Source: Chloromonas sp. AAM2
Taxonomy: Eukaryota; Chlorophyta; Chlorophyceae; Chlamydomonadales; Chlamydomonadaceae
Direction: 5' to 3'
NCBI GenBank assembly: GCA_004335635.1
Contig: QAXH01005753.1
Location: forward strand, 1-53,191
DNA: 53,191 nucleotides
Made by a program: the position numbers and the translations under genes. A model generated the notes under the pieces. It saw only the letters and a list, made by a program, of their open reading frames with translations, did not search any database and had not been told where the DNA came from. Of this stretch, positions 1 through 12,569 are shown piece after piece (the stretch's first letter is position 1; each line of letters opens with the position of its first letter).

Positions 1-1545
1 TGACTGGGGCAGCCCGCCCTCCGACACCGCCCCGCCCGCCCCCCGAGTGCAGGCAGCGCTGGCAGACACGCTGCGGGCCCTGGCCAAGGAAACCACCGCT
101 GGGGGCGCGGGGACGGCGGGGGCGGCGGGGGCGGCAGGGTTGCCGGTGATGGACTTTAGGTCTGACCTGCGCATGAACGATCTGGCCGTCAGTGGTAGGT
201 TAAGTTGAGGGCGCCCAATCGCATTGCCGTCGCCAACCAGATGAATCATGATGCACGCCTGCTGTTGTGGCCTCAAACATGAGCCTTGATCAGATCAACA
301 CAGAGCCTCGAACTGCACAACAAGCAGTTTGGGCACCACTTGTGACAATGGTTGAATGAGAAGTAAGTGTGTGACATCAGATGAGTCACAATGTGATGAT
401 GAAACGTGAGCTTTGATCAAACAAGGTGAAAGGTGAGCCTCGGACTTATGACAAGTGGACAACACGGCCTTGATTATCTGATTGCACACCCAGCCGCAGC
501 CAGCGATAAAATATGAGCCTTTGTCACAAGCCTTGTCATTTCGCGACAGTGAAGGGAGCTGTGAACCTCACAACGAGCAAGTGGGCTTTGAATGGTTGAC
601 AGATGGTGTGGTTGGCCTTATCTCAGGTGCCCTGGAGCGTCGGTCCCAGCTAGCGCTCCAGCGCAGCAGCCTGCCCTCTGCCCGGTGCCCGGAGCTGGCA
701 GAGCAGTACGGGCTGGTGCGGGCGCAGGCACGGCTGCGGGAGCAGCAGGAGAGACTCAAGCATGAGCTGTCTGACGCATCGCTACAGGTGCACACTTGGA
801 AAGCTTTCTTGCCTTCAGGATCTCCATCCTGCCTTCCACACTGTCCTTGTTTATATTTTGGCCTTATTCCTTTCTTGCTGAGGGTAGGCCAGGGTGGTGC
901 GAATCGCTGCAGGTGCTTGGGCCTGGGTGGCTACGGTTGCCGGTTCACAGTAACTTACACGCAACAGATATATTCTTTTGGTGGCATCCTCTCGGGCTTT
1001 GCTGAGAGGGTGATGGAGGCGGCTGCTAAGGGGCCAAACTGTCTACAGAACCACGTTGTTCAGCAACCACCAGCCGGATGATAACGCAAGTGATCAAGGT
1101 TGAGAGAACGTGATTCAAGCTAAGTGAGGTTCACTTCAGTCTGGAATCTGAAAGCCTCTTATCCTGTTACCGACTGCTGACTATCTGGCTGTTCATGGTT
1201 TTGTCCGTGCAGGCTCTGCCCGAGTTTGAGACGCGTGTGCGCATCATGCAGCACTTGGGGTACCTGGATGAGTCACGCTCGGTCACACTCAAGGGCCGGG
1301 TCTTGTGTGAGATCAATTCCACACAGGTGGGAAATGTGTGACCTGTGTAGGCCAGGAGGCAACTGACAGGTGCGATGCATGTGATCATCGGCATTGGGTT
1401 TGTTCTTGGACTGGCAGCAGCACAACCCATGGCGGCTGCTGTGCACTGGCTGTCCATGGACTGCCATCGGTTAAGCTGCATGAATGTCTCAATCATTGAC
1501 CAACCCGTGATCTACGAGGATGCAGGCAGGCAGGCAAGCAAGTCC

Positions 1546-1578
<33 letters not shown>

Positions 1579-3574
1579 TCAAGCAGTGCACACAGCTTGG
1601 GTTACGCACACAGCTTGGCTCGCTTGCGCGTGGAATTTGCTTGTTTCAGGACGAGTTGATCGCTGCTGAGCTTGTGTTCAGCGGCGTGTGGGAGGGCCTC
1701 AGTCCCGCGGAGGCAATCGCTCTCATCAGCGCCATGGTGTTCCAGGTAACAGGGCAAGTGGGAGGTTTCCACATATAAGAGAGAGAGAGAGGGAGAGAGA
1801 GAGAGGCTTGCTTGCGCTTCTTGGCTGTCTGTGACGCTGCTGCTGCGCTGTTTTGCCTGTTCTGAATTACGCTAGGTGAGGCTAGGCTAGGCTGTCAGCG
1901 CGTGAGTTTGAGAGTGAGATGCTTACAAGCACGGTCACCAGGCAACCTCAGCTGGACCACAAAGACACAGCGCAACAGGCGCAACAGGCAACCAACCCAA
2001 CCATGATGCCTCCAGACCCCAGGCTAGTAACAAGCTTGCCAGGTTTAGGTAGGCCTGGCAAACCCGCTCTTACACAAGCAAAGCGGAGGAACGGTTTGTC
2101 TGCCTGGTATGTTCTTCCGCAGGAGAAGTCCGAGGTTGAGCCTGAGTTGACGCCCGCACTGGCCCTGGCGCGCACACAGCTGGAGCAGCTAGCGCTCGGC
2201 ACAGCAGAGGTGCGGGCAGTTACCTGTGCAGCTGGCAACAGGGCTTGCGAGGAACAATGCCCATGGGCAAGGATTGCACTGTGCAGGAGTCAAGAAAGAG
2301 TGTGCAGGAATCAAGAAAGTGGTTCTACAGCGCACATGGGCACAGGGCAGGTTGCAGCTCAGTACGCCTAGGGTCCATGGGCAGTGACACCAGCTCGTCT
2401 GTTGTTATTGATTCATCTTGCTTTTCCTGATAGGGTACCCCTGCTACTTGTGTCACGATATGCACGATCGTTGGGAGCGCCTATTGCACGCTGCTATGTG
2501 CGCTGCCTGAGGGTCGGCTGGCCGGTGCCTCACAGGTGTGCCGGTCCTTTGGTCTGAGTGTGGACCCGTCCGAGGTGGTGGCCAACGCACTGCACCCGGG
2601 ACTCATGCAGGTATGACAAGCCCGCTCACAACCCTAACGAACCCTAATCAACCTCAACTAACCCTAACTAGCCCTAACCCATTCAAGCCATCTGGGATTC
2701 ATGAGCCTGCTCATTGGTACTGCATGCACTGGCACCTGAGCTGCTCTTGGCATGCCCACCTGCAATGGTTTTTCTGTGCGCACTGACCTGAATCATCTTC
2801 GTTATGCTAGAAGTCTTCTCAGGTTTCGGCTAGGTTCTTGTTTCTCTTGCGTGCACTTGTCTGCATGTTTGATCTGTAGCTTGAACTGAGCCTTAGCTGC
2901 AATGATGTACCAAAAGTGGGGCTGCTAGCCATGATGCTCACTTGGAAAGGCATAACTGAAAGCAAATCAGCAGTTCAGTCTGAGCGCGTCCTCCTCCCCT
3001 GTTCTTCAGGTAGTGTACGAGTGGGCGGCCGGCACCCCGTTCGCCGACATCTGTCCCCTGACGGACGTGATGGAGGGGAGCATTGTGCGCTCCATCGTGA
3101 GGCTGGACCAGGCAGCCAGGGAATTGCAGGTAAGGGAACAACCCGGCAAGGTGTGTGCAGTGTTACTCAGGAGGGTAAAGATGGTTGTGAACATAGTGAC
3201 AGCCCATTAGTGATTGTGTCATCACGTGATCATGATATCACACGATTTCTTACAAGGATGTCAAATGGCCTGTGTTCTGTAAGCATTCCCACGTCACATG
3301 CGTGTGCACTGTTGGCCGTCCTCTTCATACCTGACGTAGAATGTCATGTGTTCAAGGATGTGAAATGATCAATATTCCATGCTGAAACGGGAGTGACATG
3401 GCCGGTATCCTGTGCTTGAGCATTCTCACATCTCATGCGTGTGCACTGCTGGCCGGCCTTGTGCAGGACGCGGCTCGAGTCATGGGCAACACGAGCCTCT
3501 TCAGCCAGATGCAGGCGGCCAGCGCGGCCATCAAGCGAGATGTCATCTTTGCTGCTTCCTTGTATGTGGCATGA
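1..3574 (+). CDS. SKI2: SKI2-type DExH RNA helicase, C-terminal part (5' end outside window)
   Basis: SKI2 is the helicase of the Ski complex, which feeds mRNA to the cytoplasmic exosome for 3'-5' decay. Eight exons join in frame: 1-194, 627-787, 1213-1326, 1650-1745, 2123-2209, 2536-2610, 3010-3129 and 3467-3574, giving the last 317 residues. The helicase core lies upstream of the window. Visible here are a Gly/Ala-rich linker, a short helical segment (ALERRSQLALQRSS) and the whole DSHCT domain: LPEFETRVRIMQHLGYLD, LKGRVLCEINSTQDELIAAE, LSPAEAIALISAMVFQ, VVYEWAAGTPFADIC. The protein ends VIFAASLYVA, the typical SKI2 terminus, as opposed to the related exosome helicase MTR4. Every junction is GT-AG. 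TGTAA at 3843-3847, about 270 bp after the stop, is the likely poly(A) signal. The introns hold a (GT)n run (about 1551-1576), a (GA)n run (about 1782-1803) and telomere-like CCCTAA units (about 2631-2680). Confidence 0.93.
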
Positions 3575-4658
3575 CATGTGCCGCTCTGACGTTGTTGCCT
3601 TGCTTTGACCACGACCCACGTGTTTTGGCGCGTCAAATGGGTTCAAATGACAAGACTAGTGGTAAGCGTTGCGTCCTTTGAGTAAATTCCAACCTTTTTA
3701 TGTTTGATAGCATGATTGCCGGTTCCAGGCAAGAACGACAAGGTCCACAAGCAAATCTCTAACAGTGGAAAGGAAGAGCGTCCAAAGCATGCCGCCAGCA
3801 TCACCATCATCACTACCGTAAGCCTGGTGGCCAATGACCGTCTGTAACTGCAGCTAAAGCAATCTCTCTGTGAAACTATGGTGCTGCATGTGTGGTTGCC
3901 TAGCTGTCCTTTGGCTTCATGGCAAGCGGCAAAAAATTGTTTAGAAGGGTGCTCTCCTCAACAGCAACCTCCTGATTTCATTGGTGATTTCATTGGTGGA
4001 GCTGGCAATTGTGGAGTGTAAGGCTGGCGAAGGCTGGTTGGACGAGGGATTCTGTAGCTGTCCTATGTTCATGTTCAAAGCAAGAGCACGATTCCCAAGA
4101 GCTGAAGCGCACAGTATTGCGGCTCAGACGGCTGGCCTGCGTCAGTAACAAGATTGGCACTGGCCAGGTCGCACCCGCTCGCTCACCTTGTGCAGGGCCC
4201 AACACAACCCTGACGCTGCGTGTGAACCCCTGTGAGCGCTGTGATGCTCTGTATGGGCAGGTGCCAGGGCCACAAGCGTAAACTTTCGTAAAACAAGATG
4301 CTCACTTTGTTTGCGGTTACTCTCCGTTAGCTTGTGAGCAGTGTTGTGAGTGTGTTGTGATGCTGATCCTCTGAACGACATTGGCTTGCGTGCAGAATCG
4401 CGTTCCGACCAAGCAGGAACACTCATGGTCTGGGCCTTCCCATAACTCAAAAGGGTCTGCACGCATCTTCTTCACCATGATGTTCCTCAGTAAATCCACC
4501 CGGGATGGCAAGAACTAAGGAGAGGTGACTATGATATGCACATGATGTCCATGCAGGCATAAGCCATGATATGCAGGCTCTGCCTCACTTCTCGCTCTGC
4601 CCTGCTGCATAGTGATGTGTAGTCGACAATCTTACCTTGATCATGGCTATTAAATCCA
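3575..4658. other. Spacer between SKI2 and the acid phosphatase gene
   Basis: The first 270 bp are probably the SKI2 3' UTR, ending near TGTAA at 3843. The remainder has only short, unconvincing open frames with no recognisable protein. It probably holds the promoter and 5' UTR, possibly a 5' exon, of the following gene. Confidence 0.5.
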
Positions 4659-7600
4659 ATGCATGCAGGAGCTCTTGTTCAGGTCAGCAGCCCAAGTGTG
4701 GCGTCCGCCTTGGCAAGCAGAGGCGTGGTGCTGCGGCATCACGCCTTGCAGCCCTCTGACATAGACAACATGGGGTCAGCAGAGAAGGCCAAGGACGGTA
4801 CTGACACACAAGGAAAGATTAAACTCATGCAAGGCCGCCCTACGCTGCGTGCTGGGCTCCTGTTGGGCCTGGCAGCCTTGCTCATGCTGGTTGTCGTCAC
4901 CCGTGCAGCCAGCTTGTGGGGACCACAGTCACGTGCAGGGACGCATGTTCATGCATTCACTGCGCCTGAGGCACAGCTGTTGCTGGTCCAGGTTGTTTTC
5001 AGGTGGGGTTTAGCGACGTGGTGATGAGTTGACAGCACAAAACACGCATGATCAGGAATTAGGGCCTGCCAGGCAACCAATTCTGCGTCTCCAGCTTCAT
5101 CATGCATCGCACTCAATCACCACCATCGCACCATGCAATGAATCCTTTGTTTGTGGCTTATTCCCATGTTGACTCCTGTGGTCAGAAAGGGCTCAGGTTC
5201 CATGTAGCTGGGCCATTACATACTGACCTATGCGTACCGCGGTAGTTCAGTGCAAACGTTTATGTGGCTAGTGCGGGTATGATCCATGGTCTAACCATTC
5301 CACAGCATCAAGGTCATCATATCCATGCTTGCGGTGCTGCAGACTAAACAACTTACGTTTTGTCTATGTAGCCATAAACACGCTAGCTTGATAGTTACAC
5401 AAACATCAGCAAAGTCCACAGCAGACCGCCAGCATCCTGCAAGGCAGCTTAATACAAGCCTAATCCTGCCTCGTCTCTTGTGCCCGAACACTGCATCTCC
5501 TTTGCACTGCATGTTCCGCAGACATGGCGCCAGGACCCCCCTAAGCACCATGTACTGGCCAGAGACCGAGTACAGCGACTGCAGCATGGACTTCCCGGTG
5601 TGTGTAAGCACTACCCACACTTCCAGGGTGCCTCCGAATCCCTCTTTGCGCATATGCAAGAACAAAAGAGTGTGTGTAAGCGTTAGCAAGGATAGCTGCC
5701 ATGTGCAAGGATAGCTGCTTGCAGGCCGCCTGCCTTGACACAGCAAAGCTTAAACACAGCAAAGCTCAGCTCAGCACTAAGACGGGCAGGAACAGCATGC
5801 TGTGGGTGTGGGTGTGAGCATGATGCTTCACATTGCCTCGGCAGTGATTCATGCGTTGTAAGCTGAGCACCCAGGAACCCAGACACCTCCGCAGACCAGA
5901 CACCTCTCATGCTGACTGCAGGTCTGGCGCTGCTAGTGCCTGCAGCTGCTATAGCTGCTCATTCATTGCCTGTGCTCTGGTTTAAGGCCATTAGCCTTGA
6001 CCACTGGCTGTTTGAGCCATGGTTTTGAAGGCAGCCGTACCTGCTATCAAGCTTGTTTTTCGCTTGGGCATAACAATCACTACTGTGACCATTACTTTGC
6101 ATCACGTGCCTGGCTTGCATTCCTTGCAGGGTGCTCGGTTAACCCTAGTTGATGAGTCTGGCCATGGTGGCAACATGAGCATTGCAGACCTGGTAAGTGG
6201 TGATAGGCAAACGCTTTACATGTCCATGCAAAGGGGCAGCTTTGTTTTGGTACCAGAGCGCCGGCTCATGATGCATCTTGCTGGTTGCTGTTGCTATGAA
6301 AACGCTAATGTATCCTCCTCCTGCAAGTACGGACACCCAGTTACTACGGTGATAGCTAGCGGCAGCTACCAGAATACTCTTTCTGCTCGTTTATAATTGA
6401 CTGCAGTATCTGCACGTACTCATCTTGTGGGTTGTTATTTTTGCTTGCCTGTTCAGGACCAGGCGGCCCTGCCCGGGGGTTGCCGCATGGGCCAGCTGAC
6501 AGGCACAGGCTACGGCATGGCACAGGACCTGGGCGCCTGGCTGCGGCAGCGCTACACACGCGACGTGCCGCTACTCAGTGAGCAGTTCAGGGTGCGCTCA
6601 CTGCAACCGCACCAGTAATGCACGGTTGAATTGACTGCTAGCGGTCCGGTTGGCTGCTTGTGTCTGATGCCTGGTGATGCTCACTGACTGACCGACCGAT
6701 GACCCACTCGCTAACATTTCAATGATAGGAGCAGGCTGACATTTTGACAACGAAAGAATGGGCCTGACCGAACAACATCTTGACAAGGCCTGGCTGAACA
6801 AGCTGAAAGGATGAGCTGGTTTCGTCATGAGACAAGTGTTAACTGGGTTGACGATCATTCATGAATGAAACGCCTTCTGCCTACAAGGCACGTAGGAACT
6901 ACAGACGGGCGCAGTGGGCAGTGCTGGAAGCACAACTCAACAAAGGCAGTGCAGGGCGAATGACGATCTTCCAAAACTATCAAAACTAAACATGCTTGGC
7001 GCTTGCACTGGGTTTGCTGCTGCCTTTTGGTTGCCGGAGAGTAACGGCACAATGTGAGCAGCGCATTTGGGCGACTCTTGCCTGGCATGCCACTCAAGGT
7101 GCTTGCAATCACTCAAGCATCACTCACTTCCACAGCATGGTCTGGCCCGTTGCACTCATGCGCATCATATGCTGTCCCATGTGGGTTCCTGCCCATCACA
7201 TGCTGTGTTCATGTGGCTATCTGCGCAGGCATCAGACCTGAGGGCGCGCAGCACGCGCTACCATCGGACCGTCCAGACGCTGCAGGGCGTGCTGACGGGC
7301 CTGTGGCCGGAGCTGGGCCTGCCTGGATCAGCCCCCTTGGCTGTGGCTGCCAGTGACCTGGCAAAGGAGTATGAGTACGGCAAGGAGGAAACGTGCGCTG
7401 CGCTGGCGCCCTTGTTCAACAGGTTGCGAGAAGCAGTGATTGGTGAGTGTGAGTGATTGGATTGCATTTGATGATGTACTGCTGGTAGTCTCTCATCAGA
7501 GCATCACGCCCTTTTCACTGCTTTGCCTCCTATCCAAACAGCCATATCCGTTCAGTTCCAGGACCAACAGCAACAATTGAGCACGCAGGAATTTAAATAA

Positions 7601-10600
7601 CAGCAAGGTCACCGATTCGTCATACGGGTTCGGATTCGATTCGGATTCGGATTCGGATTTTGGCTGGGAGTCGGTCAAATTCGGTCAAATACGGTGGTCA
7701 CAAAAAACGGTTTAGCGGGTGTTACACGTTTTCCACGTTTCAAAACCCAGGGTGTCAGGGTCAATGCCTCACTGGTCTCAACTGGGTCAACCCTATTCCC
7801 TACTCGTCGAAGTCAAAGGCTTGTGGCTCAGCCTCAGCCTCAGACTCATCGCTCGCAGGCTCCACCTCCCATGCTAGAGTCGTGCACATCTTGTCTGCTA
7901 TTGCGTGGAAGCTTTCAATGGTTGACGCGTGCTCTGCAGTCATTAGACATTTCAACGTTTGTAAGGCCTTTTTTTTGTTAAAAATTACAGGTCAGCCACA
8001 GAACAACTAACACTGAAGTCTGAACTCCTGCAAGAGTGTGCACGCCCCAGTACTCGGGGTCCACCACGAATGCTGCCTTGTGAAGCGGGGTAAGCAGCAT
8101 GGCAATCCGCTCATCCATCAACCTCAGGATGGCTGTCTGGTCTGCACGGGCCAATAACAGGATCGCAAAGCATTGTTTTCTGGCCTGACACGTGCTCTAA
8201 CGGTCAACGTACCTTCACGGCCGAACAGCTGCGCCCTCTTTGCAGCACGTGACAAGGCGGACCTCGCTGTAGCGTCTGCTGCCGAGCTGGTTGCCAGTGC
8301 TCTGAAGCTCCCTGGGGGCGCGTCCGACGTGCACTGGGTGCGGCTGCATGACACACTGGCGGCCATGCTGGCGGAAGGGAAAACGGACCATGTGCCGCAG
8401 GGATGGGAGCACAAGCTGATGAAAACGATCGCGAAACTGGTCAGTGCATGGCTCGAATCGGATACCTGTGCACGACCTGTGCATGAGCACAACTGCAATT
8501 GTATTGCATTATACTGTGCCTCTTTCGTGTTGTCTTGCGCTACTTTAGGCACGAATTGAGGGCAATGTGCTTGTGCAAGTGCATAAGGTTTGCAATGTGC
8601 TGGGCAGCGCTACAGGGTGTATACAATGCGAATGCGTGTATTAGGTGGTAATCGGCGTGGTTCTGTGCAGCTTGATGTACTGCCTGGCGGAACGTACTGA
8701 CCAAATCATACACCATGCCCATGCCGTGCAGGCTGCTCGCGACGAAGCAGGCGTGCTAGCGCCCACTCCCGAATCAGGCCTGCTGCCTGCCGCCGAGTGC
8801 GACAAGGTTGTCCGCCTGTCAATCGGACCACTGCTGTGGCACATACAAGATAACATAAAGTCTGCAGCAGCAGGCCTTACAGTAGGACGCGCAGCGAGTG
8901 GATTGCTGCCGCTTGCGCACCACGCGCGTTCACCTCTCAAGAACCAGGCGCTGCACTACCGCCGGATGAAGGCGGGACGGCATGAGCTCGACAAACGCGT
9001 CTTGACACAAGCGACGGGCCCCAAGCTGTATCTCTACAGCGGACATGACAGCACAATAACGCCTACCTTGGTACGCTGCTGTCGCGTCACCATGCGGGTT
9101 GGATGGTGGGGCGCATTTTTGACAGTGGTGTAGTTTCATGAACGCCCAATCTGAACCTTGCATTGGGCTTTCTAACCTCAACCTGCGGAACCTGGTTGCT
9201 ATTCCAAGTTGCTGCCTGGTCGCTCAGCGAACCTGTTGCGTGCACATGAGAGATACAGTGAACGTGCCTTGCATCCCTGACCAGAGAGGTGAACCATGAC
9301 TCTGCTGGAGGTAAACACTGACATCATTGCGGGCTTGAGGCAATGCAGAAACAGATGGTGCAGCTCAGATGGCAGAAGACAGATGGCAAGCGTTTTGAGA
9401 AGATTGTAGGCATAAATCTTTCTTGTAGGCACAAATCACCATCATAGGTCGCAGAGGAACGCAAAACTGAGGTAGCTTTGTTGTGGCAGCCGGTTGTCAA
9501 TGAGACTTCTAGTGCATGCTTAGTACGAGTTTTGTTGTGTCAGCTGCTCGTCAACGCGCGCTTGTTCCCGCAGGCTGCGTTAGGCGTGCCCGAGGAGACC
9601 TGGCCACCCTTCACAGCCAACGTGGTGTGGGAGCTGTGGCATGCATCAGAGGACAGTGCAGCGCTTCACGCCGAGGACAGGCTCTGGGTGCGCCTGCTGT
9701 ACAATCGCAAGCCCTTGGACCTCAGTCACGTGGTCAAGTCCACATCAGGTGAGACGCGTGTAGCCTGGGTACAAAGCCTGGGTGGACAGTCTGGGTACCA
9801 GGTGAGAACAGGTGTAGCCTGGTGGACAGCCTGGGTGGACTCGCCTGGCTGTCACACAAGTGGAACAGAAGATGGATCGAGCATACACATCATGCGCGCA
9901 TTGCAAAGGATTGCAAGTGCAGAGTCCAAACCTGGGTGGACTCGCCTGGCTAGTGACACAAGTGGAACAGAAGATGGATCAAGCATATATATCATGCGCG
10001 CATTGCAAAGGATTGCAAGTGCAGAGTCCAAACCTGGGTGGACTTGCCTGGAACAAGACTGGAACTGCTAGCCTAGCAACACAGGAGTCCAAAGGTTTTG
10101 CAACATGGATGTGAGGTCTGGGTGTAGAGATTTGTGACTAGCACACTAATGCGGAATTGTTGAAAGGAGGCCAACATGGACACCCATGTGGCAAGGCAGC
10201 ACGTGAACAGGCCCCAAGCAGTTGAGTGCTGGGCATGGCAGCTGAAGCCAACCGTTGAGCAAGAACACAAACAAGCAGGTGGTTACATTGGGCCATGCCT
10301 GCTGAGGTCTTGGACTCCTGACTCGGGCAGGCCAGTCCGTTTGCTGCAATGGCAAACTCAACATTATTGTATATGGATGTTGACCAGGCGCCCTTTGCTC
10401 AGTGTGCATGCACTGATGCTAGTCAAGTCTGCAGCGCCCTTGCACGTTGTCACTGCTGTTGTTTGTGTACACCCAACCCTTGGCCCCTTGCACATGCTTA
10501 TGCTTTGCTTATGCTTATGTTTATGCTTTGCACTCACGTGCTTGCTGTCACTTCCACGTGCTTACTTGTGCTCTGCAGACCTCTCTGGTCGGACTTCTAC

Positions 10601-10715
10601 GGAGGGTTGGCTGCGGCTTCAGGAGCTGCACAGCCTGCTGGAGGCCACCACAGCCAGCAGCTCCGAGCAACAAGAAGAGTGCACGGACAGTGAACGTGAC
10701 AATGTAGTGTTATAG
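4659..10715 (+). CDS. ACP6: Histidine acid phosphatase, lysophosphatidic acid phosphatase (ACP6) type
   Basis: The family hydrolyses phosphomonoesters through a phospho-histidine; ACP6 enzymes turn lysophosphatidic acid into monoacylglycerol. Nine exons (4659-5002, 5522-5597, 6130-6192, 6457-6591, 7229-7442, 8246-8439, 8732-9070, 9574-9748, 10579-10715) keep frame and give 558 residues. The catalytic motif RHGARTP is at about residues 115-121; its Arg codon is split by intron 1. GQLTGTGY follows, then the conserved Arg of RSTRYHRT (about 213-216) and the proton-donor pair in GHDSTITP (about 447-448). ETWPPFTANVVWELW matches the ACP6 C-terminal region. A hydrophobic segment LLLGLAALLMLVVV at about residues 66-80 suggests a type II membrane anchor or signal anchor. 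The start is uncertain: ATG at 4659, or ATG at 4770 (MGSAEKAK), 37 codons later; a further 5' exon is possible. The length is above the roughly 430 residues of animal ACP6 because of the N-terminal extension and a linker in exon 7. Confidence 0.9.
7633..7660. repeat. Short tandem repeat (GGATTC)n
   Basis: Imperfect hexamer repeats of GGATTC lie inside the fifth intron of the acid phosphatase gene. Confidence 0.7.
9830..10055. repeat. Intronic tandem repeat, about 101-102 bp unit
   Basis: Two nearly complete units begin at 9830 and 9931, and a third, partial unit begins near 10033. Each starts CCTGGGTGGACTCGCCTGG or a close variant. They fill much of the last intron of the acid phosphatase gene. 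They stay open in frame for a while because the unit repeats, but no coding role is indicated. Confidence 0.85.
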
Positions 10716-11714
10716 TAACACAGCAACGGGCAAGAGACTGTGCGATGATATTAAATACCCATAGCCTGTTTAATGGCATGGGAGCCTCCTTACACGCGGA
10801 AAGCAGAGCCATGGGCGAGACGACTGTGAATGCACAGCTGCAGCGTCACGTTCAATGGCATGGGAGCCTGCACAGAGGTCCAGTACGGCTGCTTTTTTTA
10901 GGAAATGAGCACATCGTAGCAGTACACGTACTGCAGCAAGGTACAACTTGGCATCAATGCTGTAGTACAGCTTGAAGCAAGTAGCTTTGTGTGTCTGGAC
11001 GTGACAGCATGCTTTGTACAGACCATGTATCAGCCGGGTGGCCATTGGCGCGCAAGCCCGGTGCTGTTGCATGGAGTAATGGCATGCTTCACAGCTTAAA
11101 TATACAGCAGACCCTGGTGTGATTGGCACTTAAGCCCGACTGCTCGTGCTTGTACATACGTGGCTTACATCCTCATAGCTTGCGACATCTATCATATGGC
11201 TTAAGGCTGCTTGAGAACTCAAGACTCAGAGGTCTCCCACAGGCTGGGCCAACCTTCTGTGCATGGGAGGCTTGCGTGCGTAGACTCGTTTTTGTGCCTT
11301 CTATGTTGTTGACCTACGGTTTCCTTCAATCTTCAATCCTTTCTTTCACCAGAGGGCTGTTTGTGAAGGTTTGTGCCAATGCGAACCCATGTCTTGCTGA
11401 CCTCAGCTTATGTGTGTAAGCATCGTTTCTTCTTGCTGCTCAATACACTGCCCTTGCTTGCTCCTGAATTTCTTCTGATTTGCCACTTCCTGAAACAGGA
11501 AAATGAGTATGGCAAAATACCGGGTTCCGGCTGAGGTGTGACTGAATCATGCCACATCGGTGGGCATGTGAATTCCTCGCATTCGATTCACTCGGTCACA
11601 CTGGGGAGTGGAGCCGCTGCAATACCACGTTTACATGGTGTTGCTACTGCTCAGCACAGGAGTTCACGCAAGTAGTCCAGGCCACAAACTAGCCTATTGG
11701 ATGACCAGTGCTTT
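10716..11714. other. Spacer downstream of the acid phosphatase gene
   Basis: This is probably the 3' UTR plus intergenic DNA. A 20 bp phrase containing AATGGCATGGGAGCCT occurs twice (about 10771 and 10852). TGTAA appears near 11414. One frame (about 11123-11419) is open for 98 codons, but it has no family resemblance and no convincing splice context. Confidence 0.5.
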
Positions 11715-12472
11715 AGCATGAACCTCTCTGACTGGCCAGAAAATGCTTCATGGGCAACATGGTGAGACACCAGGCTCATGGATCTGGAATTGGCAAATAG
11801 AGGGTTCTGTTTCTGTAGCACATCACGTCAGGAGCACAGGAGTGTAGACTTATCCAAGTAGTCCTGGCCATAATCCAGACTATATAATCGGTGCGTGCTT
11901 TCCATGTTTGTTTTTGCAGGTCAAGCAGTGGGCCTGGGCCGCATTTCCAGGCAATGATGCAGCTGCCAGAACAGCCCGTGCAGCGGTTGACCTCCTGTAC
12001 GCATCTCCGCCCCAGTACTGCCTACGAGCCAGTGAACTACGGAGAATCCTTCGGAGGGCCAAGCGGTCGCGAGGGGTGCTATTCGAACGCAGTAAGAAGC
12101 CACCCTTCAACTCATGGATTCGCTTAAACACACATCGGCTTGCAGGTGAGTTGTGGCTGAGCAGTTTACAAGGGCTGTGTGCGTGCGTGCGTTATCTGAA
12201 CTTCTCTTGGGTCTTGTGCGTGCCATGGTAAAGACCACTAGTAAAGGCACTGTACAAAAGGTAAAGTTTCCAGAGAACAGAACCAGCTGCCTTGAACATA
12301 ATTCAATATTGACTTTTCAAGTGATGGTAAGTTGTGTCATGGTGATTGCTGGTTGTATCACGCTGTTTCCTGATTGTACCGTGGTCGTTGTTGATTGTAC
12401 AATGCTGCAGAGGCGGCGGCTGTGGCTCAAGGCACCGTTGCTGCACCTGCCCCTGTCTTACCTGCCACAACC
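11715..12472 (+). pseudogene. Duplicated 5' exons (copy A) of the UPF1-like helicase gene
   Basis: About 200 bp upstream of the exon (11715-11919) is almost identical to 15537-15739. Exon a (11920-12145) begins [20 protein letters not shown] and ends [13 protein letters not shown], matching the copy at 15740-15995. Its centre (about 12024-12081) differs completely from the other copy. Exon b starts at 12411 with EAAAVAQGTVAAPAPVLPA. Splice sites and phases equal those of the downstream copy, and the frame is open, so this could be an alternative 5' end. The LINE remnant further along exon b argues that it is a dead duplicate. Confidence 0.6.
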
Positions 12473-12569
12473 AGTGGTGGTCAGGCCATCCGGCCTGCTG
12501 GTGCGGCAGGTCAGGAGCCAGCACGAGCGGCAGTACCAGCACCAGCATCAGCACCAGCGACAGAACCAG

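Noticed and set aside
482..1081. 199-codon open frame over a SKI2 exon
   Set aside because: Only 627-787 aligns to SKI2; the rest reads through both flanking introns.
9830..10055. Possible CRISPR-like repeat array
   Set aside because: Units are about 101 bp, directly adjacent with no spacers, in an intron of a eukaryotic gene.
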